DNA of 64,000 nucleotides from Xanthomonas euvesicatoria pv. euvesicatoria (lineage in GTDB: Bacteria > Pseudomonadota > Gammaproteobacteria > Xanthomonadales > Xanthomonadaceae). Both the position numbers and the translations under genes were made by a program. Below the pieces are notes generated by a model. It made no database searches. It was not told the DNA's origin and saw only the letters and a list, made by a program, of their open reading frames with translations. Positions within the stretch are counted from its first letter, which is position 1; every line of letters starts with the position of its first letter. The DNA lies in the NCBI RefSeq assembly GCF_020880415.1, contig NZ_JAJIUJ010000111.1:84290-148289 (forward strand), read 5' to 3'. Of the stretch, positions 43,283 through 52,385 are shown in pieces.

Positions 43283-44059
43283 CTACGACATGCCATCTGC
43301 AGCAATACACTGCCTCAATCGATCTCTGGCTTGATGACCATCGTGCCACTCGATTTCGAACACCTGCTTTTTATCGATAAGTAACCTGTAATGCGCCTTG
43401 TCCTCTATCCCGCCAAGCAATCCCTCGGCACTGGGGACTGCGAACGCAATCGTGGCTAAATCCGTGCCTGGAGTGAGGTAGTGAAACGCGCGCACGGTTT
43501 GCGGCCTTCCGTCGCCATCGTCCAGAGTGACTTTGATCACACCGTCTTTCTTAGGCTGCGGTAACCCGGCTCCAGTGAACGCCATCGTTGCACGGCGATA
43601 GTCACCCGCAGGGCCGGCCAGGGTCACGAGGCCCTGCAGATTACCGTAGGCCGCAACGCAGTTATCGCCAGGTTTCGAACCTGCACGGGGCTCGAAATGC
43701 TGCCAATAGCCATCACGGAAACGCCGATAATTCGGATCGCTCGCGAGCTTGGCTTTCTCGCTCAATAGCATCTGAGCCATACCCAGGGCAGCGGTTGCCC
43801 GTGCCTTCAACGGATCAGGTTCTGGCTGCGCCGCAGCTGTTGAGGCGGCATCGTCACGAACACATAGAGGTGTAGGCGCGACACCAGGCCCACCCGGTGC
43901 CATCCCCACCCTTCGCTCACCTGATCCGGCCGAATTTGAGCATGGAAAGGTCTGTGCATGACTGGCAAACGGCAGCAACAACAAAAACAGCGCCGCAAAT
44001 AGCGTCCGACTCGCATCCCAGGACTGCATACCGCAAAAGTTCGTCTTACTGCACCACAT
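43283..44059 (-). CDS. Secreted hypothetical protein inserted between era and recO
   Basis: The 258-residue protein has an ideal AAGGAGG site 6 bases before the ATG at 44059 and lies 26 bp after the era stop. The N-terminus is a signal peptide (hydrophobic core RTLFAALFLLLLPFASHAQ, cut near residue 36). The mature part is Gly/Ala-rich with a Pro/Gly linker, then a globular domain ending VFEIEWHDGHQARDRLRQC. No domain is recognised. Its codon use is more AT-rich (TTT, TTG, ATT) than in era or recO, which suggests transfer. Its stop is followed by 137 bp without feature before recO. Confidence 0.7.
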   Translation of the reverse strand: MWCSKTNFCGMQSWDASRTLFAALFLLLLPFASHAQTFPCSNSAGSGERRVGMAPGGPGVAPTPLCVRDDAASTAAAQPEPDPLKARATAALGMAQMLLSEKAKLASDPNYRRFRDGYWQHFEPRAGSKPGDNCVAAYGNLQGLVTLAGPAGDYRRATMAFTGAGLPQPKKDGVIKVTLDDGDGRPQTVRAFHYLTPGTDLATIAFAVPSAEGLLGGIEDKAHYRLLIDKKQVFEIEWHDGHQARDRLRQCIAADGMS

Positions 44060-44085
44060 TGTGAACCTCCTTGTTTTTACCGAAA

Positions 44086-44988
44086 TTATTCGCTGTAGCC
44101 GAACGCCTTCAGCGCAGCCTCGTCGTCCGACCAGCCTTCGCGCACGCGCACCCAGGTTTCCAGGAACACCTTGGCACCGAACAGGCGCTCCATCTGCAGG
44201 CGCGCCTTGCCGCCGATTTCTTTCAAACGGGTGCCGCCCTTGCCGATCACGATGGCCTTCTGGCCTTCGCGCTCGACCCAGATCACCGCACCGATGCGCA
44301 GCAGCGCCCCATCTTCGGCGAAGCGCTCGATCTCGACGGTGGTGGCGTACGGCAGCTCTTCGCCGAGCTGACGCATCAGCTGTTCCCGCACCAGTTCGCC
44401 AGCCAAAAAGCGCTGGCTGCGGTCGGTGATCTCGTCTTCGCCAAACATCGCCTCGGCTTCGGGCACGAGCTTGAGCAGGTCGCCGACCAACGCGTCCAGG
44501 CCCTTGCGCTTGAGCGCGGACACCGGATGCACGGCGGCGAAGGTGCGCCCCTCGCTGACCTGGGCCAGGAACGGGAACAGCGCGGTCTTGTCCTTGAGCC
44601 GGTCGACCTTGTTGACCACCAGCACCACCGGCACGCCGGCGTCGCTGAGCACGCGGAACGCCAGCGTGTCTTCCTCGTCCCAGCGGCCGGCTTCAATCAC
44701 CAGGACCGCCGCGTCCACGCCCTCGAGCGAGCCGCGCGCAGCGCGATTCATCACCCGGTTCATTGCGCGCTTCTGCTCGCGGTGCAAGCCCGGTGTGTCG
44801 ACCAGCACCAGCTGCCCTTCCGGGAAGGTGGCGATGCCCAGCAACCGATGACGCGTGGTCTGCGGCCGGTTGGAGACGATGCTGACCTTCGCGCCGACCA
44901 GGGCGTTGGTCAGGGTGGACTTGCCGACGTTGGGCCGGCCGATCACCGCAACGCTACCGCTGCGGTGGGGGGAAGAGGTTTCGCTCAC
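44086..44988 (-). CDS. era: GTPase Era
   Basis: The product has 300 residues from a GTG at 44988 that overlaps the rnc stop (GTGA). G motifs: GRPNVGKST (about 17-25), DTPGLH and NKVDR. The C-terminal KH domain has [17 protein letters not shown] and binds 16S rRNA near its 3' end during 30S assembly. The earlier frame extension (to 45492) is a shadow of rnc. Confidence 0.92.
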
Positions 44989-45665
44989 GTGTTTGAATCC
45001 AGTTGTGCGATGACAAGAGTCGCCGCCTGTTGCTCTGCGAGGCGACGCGAAGTGCCCTGGCCCTCGGCGCGGGCGACGGGCTGCTCCAGAATGCAGGCGA
45101 CGTGGAACTGCTTGGCATGCTCGTCGCCGCTCTCGCTGATCAGCGCGTAGGTGGGCAGCGGCAGTTGCCGTGCCTGCAGCCATTCCTGCAGCCGGGTCTT
45201 GGGATCCTTTTCTGCCTTGCCCACCGGCAATGCCGCCAGCGACGCTTCGAACCACGGCAGCACCACTGCACGGCAACGCTCGAAACCGCAGTCCAGATAG
45301 ATGGCTGCGACGATCGCCTCGACCGCATCGGCCAGGATCGAATCGCGCCGGTGACCTCCGGATTTCAGCTCGCCTGGCCCCAGCGTGAGGCGCTCGCCGA
45401 GGTTCAACGTGCGTCCGATCACTGCCAGCGCACCTTCGCGCACGAGCTCGGCACGTGCACGGGTCAATGCGCCTTCGTCGGCCTTGGGCCACCGTTGATA
45501 CAGCGCCTCGGCGATCAGCAGGTTGACGATGCCGTCGCCGAGAAATTCCAGTCGCTCGTTATGCGGCGTCCCGGCGCTGCGATGCCGCAGCGCCCGGGCG
45601 AGCAGAGCCGGATCGGCGAATGCGTGCCCGATCGGATCACCGCGTTGGAAGGTTCTATTCGACAC
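44985..45665 (-). CDS. rnc: Ribonuclease III
   Basis: This 226-residue enzyme has the catalytic signature [15 protein letters not shown] (about 36-50), [13 protein letters not shown], and a C-terminal dsRBD ([25 protein letters not shown]). It cuts double-stranded rRNA precursors and regulatory duplexes. It overlaps both neighbours: 11 bp with the DUF4845 gene and 4 bp with era. Confidence 0.92.
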
Positions 45666-46032
45666 CGCGCTTCGTCAGATCCTGTGCCGTATCGAACTTG
45701 CCAACCACATCCAGATTGCCAACCAGCTCGCGGCGGACTTCGTAATTGACCTTCATGCGCCAGCCGCCTTCGATCCGCTCGAACTTGACGTCTTCCTTTT
45801 TGACATTTTCAGAATAGTTGATGTACAGGCGCTTGAAGAACATGTCCTGCAACTTGGACGGATCCATGTCGGAAGTGCCTGCTTCATTTGCCAAGCCCTT
45901 CATCGACGTACGCACTGCGTAATATTCCTGATACATCGGGAACAGCTTCATCCCGATGTACAAACCGAACCCCACTACCGCCAGCACCACCACGAACGAC
46001 GTCAACGTCATACCGCTTTGCTTGCGCTTCAT
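45655..46032 (-). CDS. DUF4845 membrane protein
   Basis: From the ATG at 46032 the product has 125 residues: [27 protein letters not shown] gives one N-terminal membrane anchor with a pilin-like GMTL start, followed by a soluble domain ([26 protein letters not shown]). It matches DUF4845, which always lies between lepB and rnc in these bacteria. Function unknown. The frame opens at 46062, but MKRKQSG is more likely. Confidence 0.8.
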
Positions 46033-46062
46033 TGTGCTTCCCCTGGCACGCCGTGCGTGCAT

Positions 46063-46863
46063 TTACTGGATTCCAGTCCCGATCCGCGATGGATCGAAAC
46101 TCCCCTTGCAGAACCACCCTTCGCAATTGAGCCAGATCAGGAACGCCTTGCCGCGCAGATTGGCTTCCGGCAGAAAGTGCGTCTGGGTCCAGAACCGACT
46201 GTCCTCGCTGTTGTCGCGATTATCCCCCATCACGAAATAGCTGTCCGCCGGTACGGTCCAGTCGCCCTGCCCGGCCGGCATGTTGCGGTCCAGCCATTCC
46301 AGCACGGTGTGCGTGCGGCCCGGCAGGTCCTCGACCAGCAGCGTGGTGCCGGTCATCTCGGCGCCCTTGCCCTTGCCGATGTACTCGCCCTTGACCGTGT
46401 AATGCATCGGCTTGTCGTTGATGTACAGCGTATCGCCGTGGAAGCCGATCCTGTCGCCCGGCAGGCCAACCACGCGCTTGATCCAGTTCTGGTCCGGCGC
46501 GTGCGGCGGCTTGAACACCACCACGTCGCCGCGCTTGGGCTCGCCGGTGGGAATGAACTTGGTATTGGTGATCGGCAGACGGAAGCCGTAGGCGAACTTG
46601 TTGACCAGGATGAAATCGCCGATCAGCAGGTTGGGCATCATCGAACTGGACGGAATCTTGTACGGCTCGGCCACGAAGCTGCGCAGGATCAGCACCACCG
46701 CCAGCACCGGGAAAAAGGCGCGCGAGTAATCGATGATCGCCGGCTCGCTGTCCAGCAACCCGGCACGCGCCGCACGGCGCTTGGCCAGAAACAGCTTGTC
46801 CAGCAGCCAGATGAAGCCGCTGCCCAGCGTCAGGACAACCAGGATGATTTCAAACCATTTCAT
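46063..46863 (-). CDS. lepB: Signal peptidase I
   Basis: This 266-residue protein has two N-terminal membrane segments. The catalytic Ser is in PSSSMMPNLLIGD, the general base Lys in KRVVGLPGDRI, and the C-terminal box is MGDNRDNSEDSRFW. It cuts Sec/Tat signal peptides on the periplasmic side. A palindromic element fills the gap to lepA. Confidence 0.93.
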   Translation of the reverse strand: MKWFEIILVVLTLGSGFIWLLDKLFLAKRRAARAGLLDSEPAIIDYSRAFFPVLAVVLILRSFVAEPYKIPSSSMMPNLLIGDFILVNKFAYGFRLPITNTKFIPTGEPKRGDVVVFKPPHAPDQNWIKRVVGLPGDRIGFHGDTLYINDKPMHYTVKGEYIGKGKGAEMTGTTLLVEDLPGRTHTVLEWLDRNMPAGQGDWTVPADSYFVMGDNRDNSEDSRFWTQTHFLPEANLRGKAFLIWLNCEGWFCKGSFDPSRIGTGIQ

Positions 46864-46873
46864 TGATGTTCCT

Positions 46874-46968
46874 TCGGAACGGGATTCGAGATTTGAGATT
46901 GGGGATTAGTAAGAGCAAGAGGATGGGCAAGCCGTTGCCAATCCCGAATGACGAATCCCGAATCCCTG
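46874..46968. repeat. GGGAATCGGGAATC-type palindromic element 2
   Basis: The arms GGGATTCGAGATTTGAGATTGGGGATT and AATCCCGAATGACGAATCCCGAATCCC can fold on each other. It fills the lepA-lepB gap and reaches the lepA stop codon, so it lies within the probable operon mRNA. Confidence 0.8.
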
Positions 46969-48774
46969 CTACTTGTCCATCTGCAGGACGGCCAGGAAGG
47001 CTTCCTGTGGAATCTCCACGCGGCCGACCTGCTTCATGCGTTTCTTGCCTTCCTTCTGCTTCTCCAGCAGCTTTTTCTTGCGCGAAACGTCGCCACCATA
47101 GCACTTGGCCAGCACGTTCTTGCGCATCGCCTTGACCGTGGAGCGCGAGATGATCTGCGAGCCGATCGCGGCCTGAATCGCCACGTCGAACATCTGCCGG
47201 GGAATCAGGTCTTTCATCTTTTCGCACAGCTCGCGGCCGCGACGATCGGCGTGGCTGCGGTGCACGATCAACGACAACGCGTCGACCTTGTCGCCGTTGA
47301 TCAGCACATCCACGCGCACGAACGGGCCGGCATCGAATCGCACGAAGTGGTAATCCAGCGAGGCATAGCCACGGCTGACCGACTTGAGCTTGTCGAAGAA
47401 ATCCAGCACCACTTCGGCCATCGGCAGCTCATAGCTGATCTGTACCTGGCTGCCCAGGTAGTTGATGCCGATCTGGGTGCCGCGCTTTTCCTCGCACAAC
47501 TTGATGATGTTGCCGATGTACTCCTCGGGCGTGAGGACGTTGGCGCGAATGATGGGCTCGCGGATTTCCTGCACCAGGTTCAACTGCGGCAACTTGGCCG
47601 GGTTGTCCATGTTGATGACCGTGCCATCGGTCTTGAGCACTTCATACACCACGGTGGGGGCGGTGCTGATCAGGTCCAGGTTGTACTCGCGCTCCAGGCG
47701 CTCCTGCACGATTTCCATGTGCAGCATGCCCAAAAAGCCGCAGCGGAAGCCGAAGCCCATCGCTTCGGAGCTTTCCGGCTCGAAGCGCAGCGCGGCATCG
47801 TTCAAGCGCAACTTGTCCAACGCTTCGCGCAGATCCGGGTAATCCTCTGCATCGACCGGGAACAGGCCGGCGAACACGCGCGGCTGCATTTCCTGGAAGC
47901 CGGGCAAGGCATGCGGCGCCGGATCGCCGGCCAGGGTCAGGGTGTCGCCGACCGGGGCGCCGTGCACGTCCTTGATGGACGCGTTGATCCAGCCCACTTC
48001 GCCGGCGCCCAGCGCGGGCAGTTCCTTACGCTTGGGGGTGAACACGCCAACCTTGTCGACCAGATGAGTGCGCCCGGTAGACATCACCAGGATCTTGCTG
48101 CCGGGCTTGATTTCGCCCTGCATCACGCGCACCAGCGAGACCACGCCCAGGTAGTTGTCGAACCAGGAATCGATGATCAACGCCTGCAGCTTGTCGGTCT
48201 CGCGCGGCTTCGGCGGCGGGATGCGATGCACGATCGCTTCCAGCACCAGATCGATGTTCAGACCGGTCTTGGCGCTGACAGCTACCGCGTCTTCGGCATC
48301 GATGCCGATCACCGCTTCGATCTCGGCCTTGGCGCGGTCGACATCGGCGGTGGGCAGGTCGATCTTGTTCAGCACCGGCACCACTTCCAGCCCCTGCTCC
48401 ACCGCGGTATAGCAGTTGGCCACCGACTGCGCTTCCACGCCCTGCGCGGCATCCACCACCAGCAGCGCACCTTCGCATGCAGCCAGCGAGCGGCTGACTT
48501 CGTAGGAGAAGTCGACGTGCCCGGGGGTGTCGATGAAATTCAGGTGGTAGGTCTGCCCGTCCTTTGCCGTGTACGGCAGGGACACCGACTGCGCCTTGAT
48601 GGTGATGCCGCGTTCGCGCTCGATCGGGTTGGAGTCGAGCACCTGGGCTTCCATCTCGCGCGCCTGCAAGCCGCCGCACAGCTGGATGATGCGGTCGGCC
48701 AGGGTGGATTTGCCGTGGTCGACGTGGGCAATGATGGAGAAGTTGCGGATATTCCGCATTGAATCAGAGGACAT
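46969..48774 (-). CDS. lepA: Elongation factor 4 (LepA)
   Basis: This 601-residue ribosomal GTPase shows [10 protein letters not shown] (G1, about 15-24), [14 protein letters not shown], and the EF-4-specific C-terminus [18 protein letters not shown]. It acts in 30S maturation or back-translocation. The start is the ATG at 48774; an internal ATG at 48759 gives the common MRNIRNFSI start. Family length supports either. Confidence 0.93.
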   Translation of the reverse strand: MSSDSMRNIRNFSIIAHVDHGKSTLADRIIQLCGGLQAREMEAQVLDSNPIERERGITIKAQSVSLPYTAKDGQTYHLNFIDTPGHVDFSYEVSRSLAACEGALLVVDAAQGVEAQSVANCYTAVEQGLEVVPVLNKIDLPTADVDRAKAEIEAVIGIDAEDAVAVSAKTGLNIDLVLEAIVHRIPPPKPRETDKLQALIIDSWFDNYLGVVSLVRVMQGEIKPGSKILVMSTGRTHLVDKVGVFTPKRKELPALGAGEVGWINASIKDVHGAPVGDTLTLAGDPAPHALPGFQEMQPRVFAGLFPVDAEDYPDLREALDKLRLNDAALRFEPESSEAMGFGFRCGFLGMLHMEIVQERLEREYNLDLISTAPTVVYEVLKTDGTVINMDNPAKLPQLNLVQEIREPIIRANVLTPEEYIGNIIKLCEEKRGTQIGINYLGSQVQISYELPMAEVVLDFFDKLKSVSRGYASLDYHFVRFDAGPFVRVDVLINGDKVDALSLIVHRSHADRRGRELCEKMKDLIPRQMFDVAIQAAIGSQIISRSTVKAMRKNVLAKCYGGDVSRKKKLLEKQKEGKKRMKQVGRVEIPQEAFLAVLQMDK

Positions 48775-48844
48775 TGAGGTGGGCGCCGGCGCAGCCGTCG
48801 TCAGGGTAACGCAGCATTATCGCACGGCCGACCCCTCTGGGGCC

Positions 48845-48945
48845 GGGAATTGGGAATCGGGATTCGGGAATCGCAAAAGCAGGGGGGCCGCGTAGCGCGG
48901 ACCCGCTGCTGCCAATCCCGAATCCCAAATCCCCAATCCCGGCCG
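48845..48945. repeat. GGGAATCGGGAATC-type palindromic element 3
   Basis: The arms GGGAATTGGGAATCGGGATTCGGGAATCG and CCAATCCCGAATCCCAAATCCCCAATCCC surround a GC-rich centre with GGGGGGCCGCG. It lies between mucD and lepA, which are on the same strand, with only a few bases to the mucD stop at 48949. Confidence 0.85.
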
Positions 48946-48948
48946 CCC

Positions 48949-50526
48949 TTAGCCGCCGGCCTTCAAGGCCACGTAGCTGGTTGCCTTGCCGTCAGTCACC
49001 AGCAGCATGACCACGTCGCCCTTCTTGTAGCTGGACAGGGCGCGGTTGAGTTCGGCGACGCTGCCGACCTTGGTCCGGCCGACGCGGGCGATGATCAGGC
49101 CCGGCGACAGCGGCGGCTGGGTGCTGCGCGCCGCCGCGCCGGTGACCGCCGCAATGCGCACGCCCTCGCCCGCCTCCAGGCCCAGGCGGCTGCGCTCGGC
49201 GGCGGTCAGGTCGGCAACTTGCAGGCCGAGCAATTCCACGCTGGCCGGAGCGCTGGGCTTGGCCTCATCGGCGGCGGTGCGCGGTGCGGCGTTCTCGCCG
49301 CCGTCCTGCAGCGGTGCAAGGGTGACCGTCACCTTGCGCGGTTTGCCGTCGCGCAAGACGTCCAGGGTTACCTTGGTGCCAGGCGCCATCAGCCCGATCA
49401 TTGGCGGCAGATCGCTGGCGACGTCGATCGACTTGCCATTCACTGCACGAATCACGTCGCCCACCTCAATGCCGGCCTTGGCTGCCGGGCTACCGGCCGG
49501 GATGTCGTTGACCAAGGCACCACGGCTGTCCGGCAAGCCCAGGCCCTGGGCCTTGAGCGAGTCGATCGGGCCGACCGCCACGCCCAGCATGCCGCGACTC
49601 ACGTGGCCGGTGGCCTTGATCTGCTCGGCCGCGCTGAAGGCCAGGTCGATCGGGATCGCGAAACTGATGCCCATGTATCCGCCCGACGCGGAGAAGATCT
49701 GCGAATTGATGCCGACCACCTCGCCACGCGTATTGAGCAGCGGGCCGCCGGAATTGCCCTGGTTGATCGCCACGTCGGTCTGGATGAAGGGCACGTAGCG
49801 CTGGTCGGCGTAGGGATTGCTACGGCCGGTGGCGCTGACGATGCCGGCGGTGACCGAGTGATCCAGACCGAACGGCGAGCCGATCGCCACCACCCACTGC
49901 CCCGGCTTGAGCGTGTTGGAATCGCCCAGGCGCACGGTCGGCAGGCCCTTGGCCTCGATCTTCAGCAGCGCCACGTCGTATTGCTCGTCACTCCCCACCA
50001 CCTTGGCCTTGAATTCGCGGCGGTCGGTGAGCTTGACGGTCACCTCGCTGGCGCCATCGACCACGTGGTGATTGGTCAGCACATAGCCATCGGCCGAGAT
50101 GATGAAGCCCGAGCCCATCGACTTGCCGGCGATGCCGCCGTCGTCATCGCCGCCACCCGGCCCCTGCCGCGGACCGCCCGGCATCTGGAAATCCGGCCCG
50201 AAGAAGCGGCGGAAGAATTCCGGCATCTGATCGTCATCCGGCATTGCACCGCCACCGCGACCACCCGGGCCGCTGCGCTGCTGACGCGCCATGGCGTCCT
50301 TGCGGGTGATGGTGGTTTCGATATTGACCACGCCCGGGCCGACCTGCTCGACCAGATTGGTGAAGTCCGGCAGCCCCGCCACCAGCTGCGGCGCCGGCGT
50401 GGCACTGCGGTTGGCGGCAATCGGGGCGAGGTCCTTGGCAGCAGGTGCGGGCTGCTGCGCGCAGGCGGCCAGCGGCAGGGTCATGGCGATCAGGCCGAAC
50501 ATCTGGTTGCGGATGCGATGGTTCAT
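48949..50526 (-). CDS. mucD: Periplasmic serine protease MucD (DegP/DegQ family)
   Basis: From the ATG at 50526 the product has 525 residues. A signal of lipoprotein type (LPLAAC) precedes a disordered Gly/Pro part. The trypsin-like domain has His in VLTNHHVVDG, Asp in YDVALLKI and Ser in GNSGGPLL. Two PDZ domains follow (DVIRAVNGKSI; GLIIARVGRTKVG). It degrades misfolded envelope proteins in the sigma-E response. It is third in rpoE-rseA-mucD. The frame extends to 51357 as a shadow over rseA. Confidence 0.92.
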   Translation of the reverse strand: MNHRIRNQMFGLIAMTLPLAACAQQPAPAAKDLAPIAANRSATPAPQLVAGLPDFTNLVEQVGPGVVNIETTITRKDAMARQQRSGPGGRGGGAMPDDDQMPEFFRRFFGPDFQMPGGPRQGPGGGDDDGGIAGKSMGSGFIISADGYVLTNHHVVDGASEVTVKLTDRREFKAKVVGSDEQYDVALLKIEAKGLPTVRLGDSNTLKPGQWVVAIGSPFGLDHSVTAGIVSATGRSNPYADQRYVPFIQTDVAINQGNSGGPLLNTRGEVVGINSQIFSASGGYMGISFAIPIDLAFSAAEQIKATGHVSRGMLGVAVGPIDSLKAQGLGLPDSRGALVNDIPAGSPAAKAGIEVGDVIRAVNGKSIDVASDLPPMIGLMAPGTKVTLDVLRDGKPRKVTVTLAPLQDGGENAAPRTAADEAKPSAPASVELLGLQVADLTAAERSRLGLEAGEGVRIAAVTGAAARSTQPPLSPGLIIARVGRTKVGSVAELNRALSSYKKGDVVMLLVTDGKATSYVALKAGG

Positions 50527-50635
50527 CAGGTTGCCTCCGATGGCAGGGCGACAGGGGCCAGAACCCGCGTAGCAACACGGGCCCGGCACGATAACGGGAG
50601 GGAGATTGCCGAACGGATGAAGGCCGGCGACAGGG

Positions 50636-51532
50636 TCAGTCCTGCGGGGCCTGCGCCGACGCCGGCCGGTTCGGCGCCGGGCTGGTAACGGCCTGTGGCG
50701 CGGGTTCGAACGGATAGAACGCCGTGCCGGGCTGGCTCTGGCGGAAGCTGGCATTGAGCGAGCTTTCGCCAGCCCCGGACAGGGCCGCGCGCGGCCACGG
50801 GCGTGCCTGCAGCGTGGTATCCGGATGCGTAAACGGATTGGACGGCGTCGCCGCAACCGCAGATGCGGTGCCCGTGGATGCCGGTGCTGCCGCAGCGACC
50901 ATACGGGTCGGCGCCTGCTGCTGACGCGCAGCCGCACTGCGTGCGACTTGCTGATTGCGCGTTGCCGCGCCGCGCCGAGTAGACGCCAGCGCAGCGACAG
51001 GCACGGCTGCAGCAAGCGCGGCCACCTCATCCGGCGCCCCAGGAGCCGGTGCGGCCGGCACCTTCGGTGCCTCAGGTCCCTGCGGCGCTTGCGAGGCGGG
51101 CGGAAGCTGCGCGGCGGTGGCATAGACGGGGGTTGTTGCAGCACCCGGCGCGGCGGTGTCTGGCAGGCGCTCGCGCGCCAGGAACAAGGCAATCGCCGCG
51201 ACCGAGGCGGCAATCGCTGCACCGCCGCCCCAGCGCCAACGTGCACCAGGGCGGGTCGCCGGCTGCGCTTGCGGTGCCGGCTCCTCGGCAATGGCGCTGC
51301 GCACACGCGCCGCAAAATCCAGCGGCGCCGGCGCACTGGCCGCACCGCGCAGCACATCGCCGCACAACTGCCAGCGCTCGTGGCAGCCGGCCAATTCTTC
51401 GTCGTGGGCCAGACGGCGCAGCAGGAAGCGCGACTCGTCGGCGCTCAACTCGCCGTCGACCAGCGCAGACAGCTGCTGGCGATAGTGAAGCTCGAATTTG
51501 TCGGTGGTGGACATGGCAGGGTTCTGGTTCAT
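50636..51532 (-). CDS. rseA: Anti-sigma-E factor RseA (MucA-like)
   Basis: The 298-residue protein has an N-terminal anti-sigma domain (QQLSALVDGELSADESRFLLRRLAHDEEL), a membrane segment (about 100-118, GGGAAIAASVAAIALFLA) and a long Ala/Pro-rich periplasmic part. It holds RpoE at the membrane until envelope stress triggers proteolysis. Its ATG at 51532 overlaps the rpoE stop (ATGA). Confidence 0.88.
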   Translation of the reverse strand: MNQNPAMSTTDKFELHYRQQLSALVDGELSADESRFLLRRLAHDEELAGCHERWQLCGDVLRGAASAPAPLDFAARVRSAIAEEPAPQAQPATRPGARWRWGGGAAIAASVAAIALFLARERLPDTAAPGAATTPVYATAAQLPPASQAPQGPEAPKVPAAPAPGAPDEVAALAAAVPVAALASTRRGAATRNQQVARSAAARQQQAPTRMVAAAAPASTGTASAVAATPSNPFTHPDTTLQARPWPRAALSGAGESSLNASFRQSQPGTAFYPFEPAPQAVTSPAPNRPASAQAPQD

Positions 51533-52149
51533 ACGCGGTGTCGCTCACGGGTAGCGCTTTCGGTCTCCAGCAGAGGCCGCAGCTCGATGTCGATGGCCTC
51601 GCGCGCCCGGAAGATGCGCGAGCGCACCGTTCCGATCGGGCAATCCATCTTTTGCGCGATTTCGTCGTAGCTCAGGCCCTCCACCTCGCGCAGGGTGATG
51701 GCCAACCGAAGTTCTTCCGGTAGCGCTTGGACCGCGCGCATCACCGTTTGTTCCAGCTCCTGTCGCATCAATTCACGCTCCGGGGTATCGGTGTCGCGCA
51801 ACCGGGTCGCTCCATCGAATTGCTCGGCATCGCTGATCTCGATGTCGTCGGTGGGCGGGCGGCGGTTGTGCGCAACCAGATGGTTCTTGGCAGTGTTGAC
51901 GGCAATGCGGTGCAGCCAGGTGTAGAACTGGGCGTCGCCACGAAAACTGTTGATCGCGCGGTAGGCGCGCACGAACGTGTCCTGGGCAACGTCCTGGCAT
52001 TCGCTCCAGTCGGCGATGTAGCGCCCGATCAAGGCAACGATCCGATGCTGGTATTTGCGCACCAGCACATCGAACGCTGCGCTTTCGCCGCGCTGCACGC
52101 GCCGGACCAGTTCCAGGTCCAGCTCCTGAGGTGTATCGACTTCGGCCAT
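51529..52149 (-). CDS. rpoE: RNA polymerase sigma factor RpoE (sigma-24)
   Basis: From the ATG at 52149 the product has 206 residues. Region 2 (DVAQDTFVRAYRAINSFRGDAQFYTWLHRIAVNTAKN) and region 4 (LRLAITLREVEGLSYDEIAQKMDCPIGTVRSRIFRAREAI) are complete. It directs the extracytoplasmic stress regulon. An autoregulatory promoter is visible at 52189-52216. The frame opens at 52242, but the region upstream of 52149 overlaps the promoter. Confidence 0.93.
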   Translation of the reverse strand: MAEVDTPQELDLELVRRVQRGESAAFDVLVRKYQHRIVALIGRYIADWSECQDVAQDTFVRAYRAINSFRGDAQFYTWLHRIAVNTAKNHLVAHNRRPPTDDIEISDAEQFDGATRLRDTDTPERELMRQELEQTVMRAVQALPEELRLAITLREVEGLSYDEIAQKMDCPIGTVRSRIFRAREAIDIELRPLLETESATRERHRV

Positions 52150-52188
52150 GTCGGGCCGCACTCCTGTCAGCCCACCGAAGTCGGGCAA

Positions 52189-52216
52189 TGAGACCGCCGT
52201 TGAAAAGAAAAGTTCA
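52189..52216 (-). promoter_or_regulatory. Sigma-E-type promoter for rpoE-rseA-mucD
   Basis: On the minus strand TGAACTT (52216-52210) is followed after exactly 16 bp by TCTCA (52193-52189). This is the sigma-E consensus (GGAACTT, 16 bp, TCTGA) with one change in each box. The predicted start of RNA would lie near 52182, about 33 bp before the rpoE ATG. Confidence 0.8.
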
Positions 52217-52385
52217 TACCGATCCGTACGACCGTCACGCATCAGGGTAGCGGCAGCGATGCACCGCTGGCGACGCCGCGCGCATTGCGCGGATCTCCCC
52301 TGTCGACAGGTATGGGTATTTGACGTGAAGGAAACAACCTCTGGATGATAACGACCTTTCCTTCTATTGCCGGACGGCCAGACGC

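Noticed and set aside
46948..48762. Plus-strand frame of 604 codons
   Set aside because: It mirrors lepA codon for codon on the other strand.
50527..51357. N-terminal extension of mucD into the rseA gene
   Set aside because: The extension is Arg/Pro-rich and lies over rseA; the signal peptide at 50526 gives the natural start.
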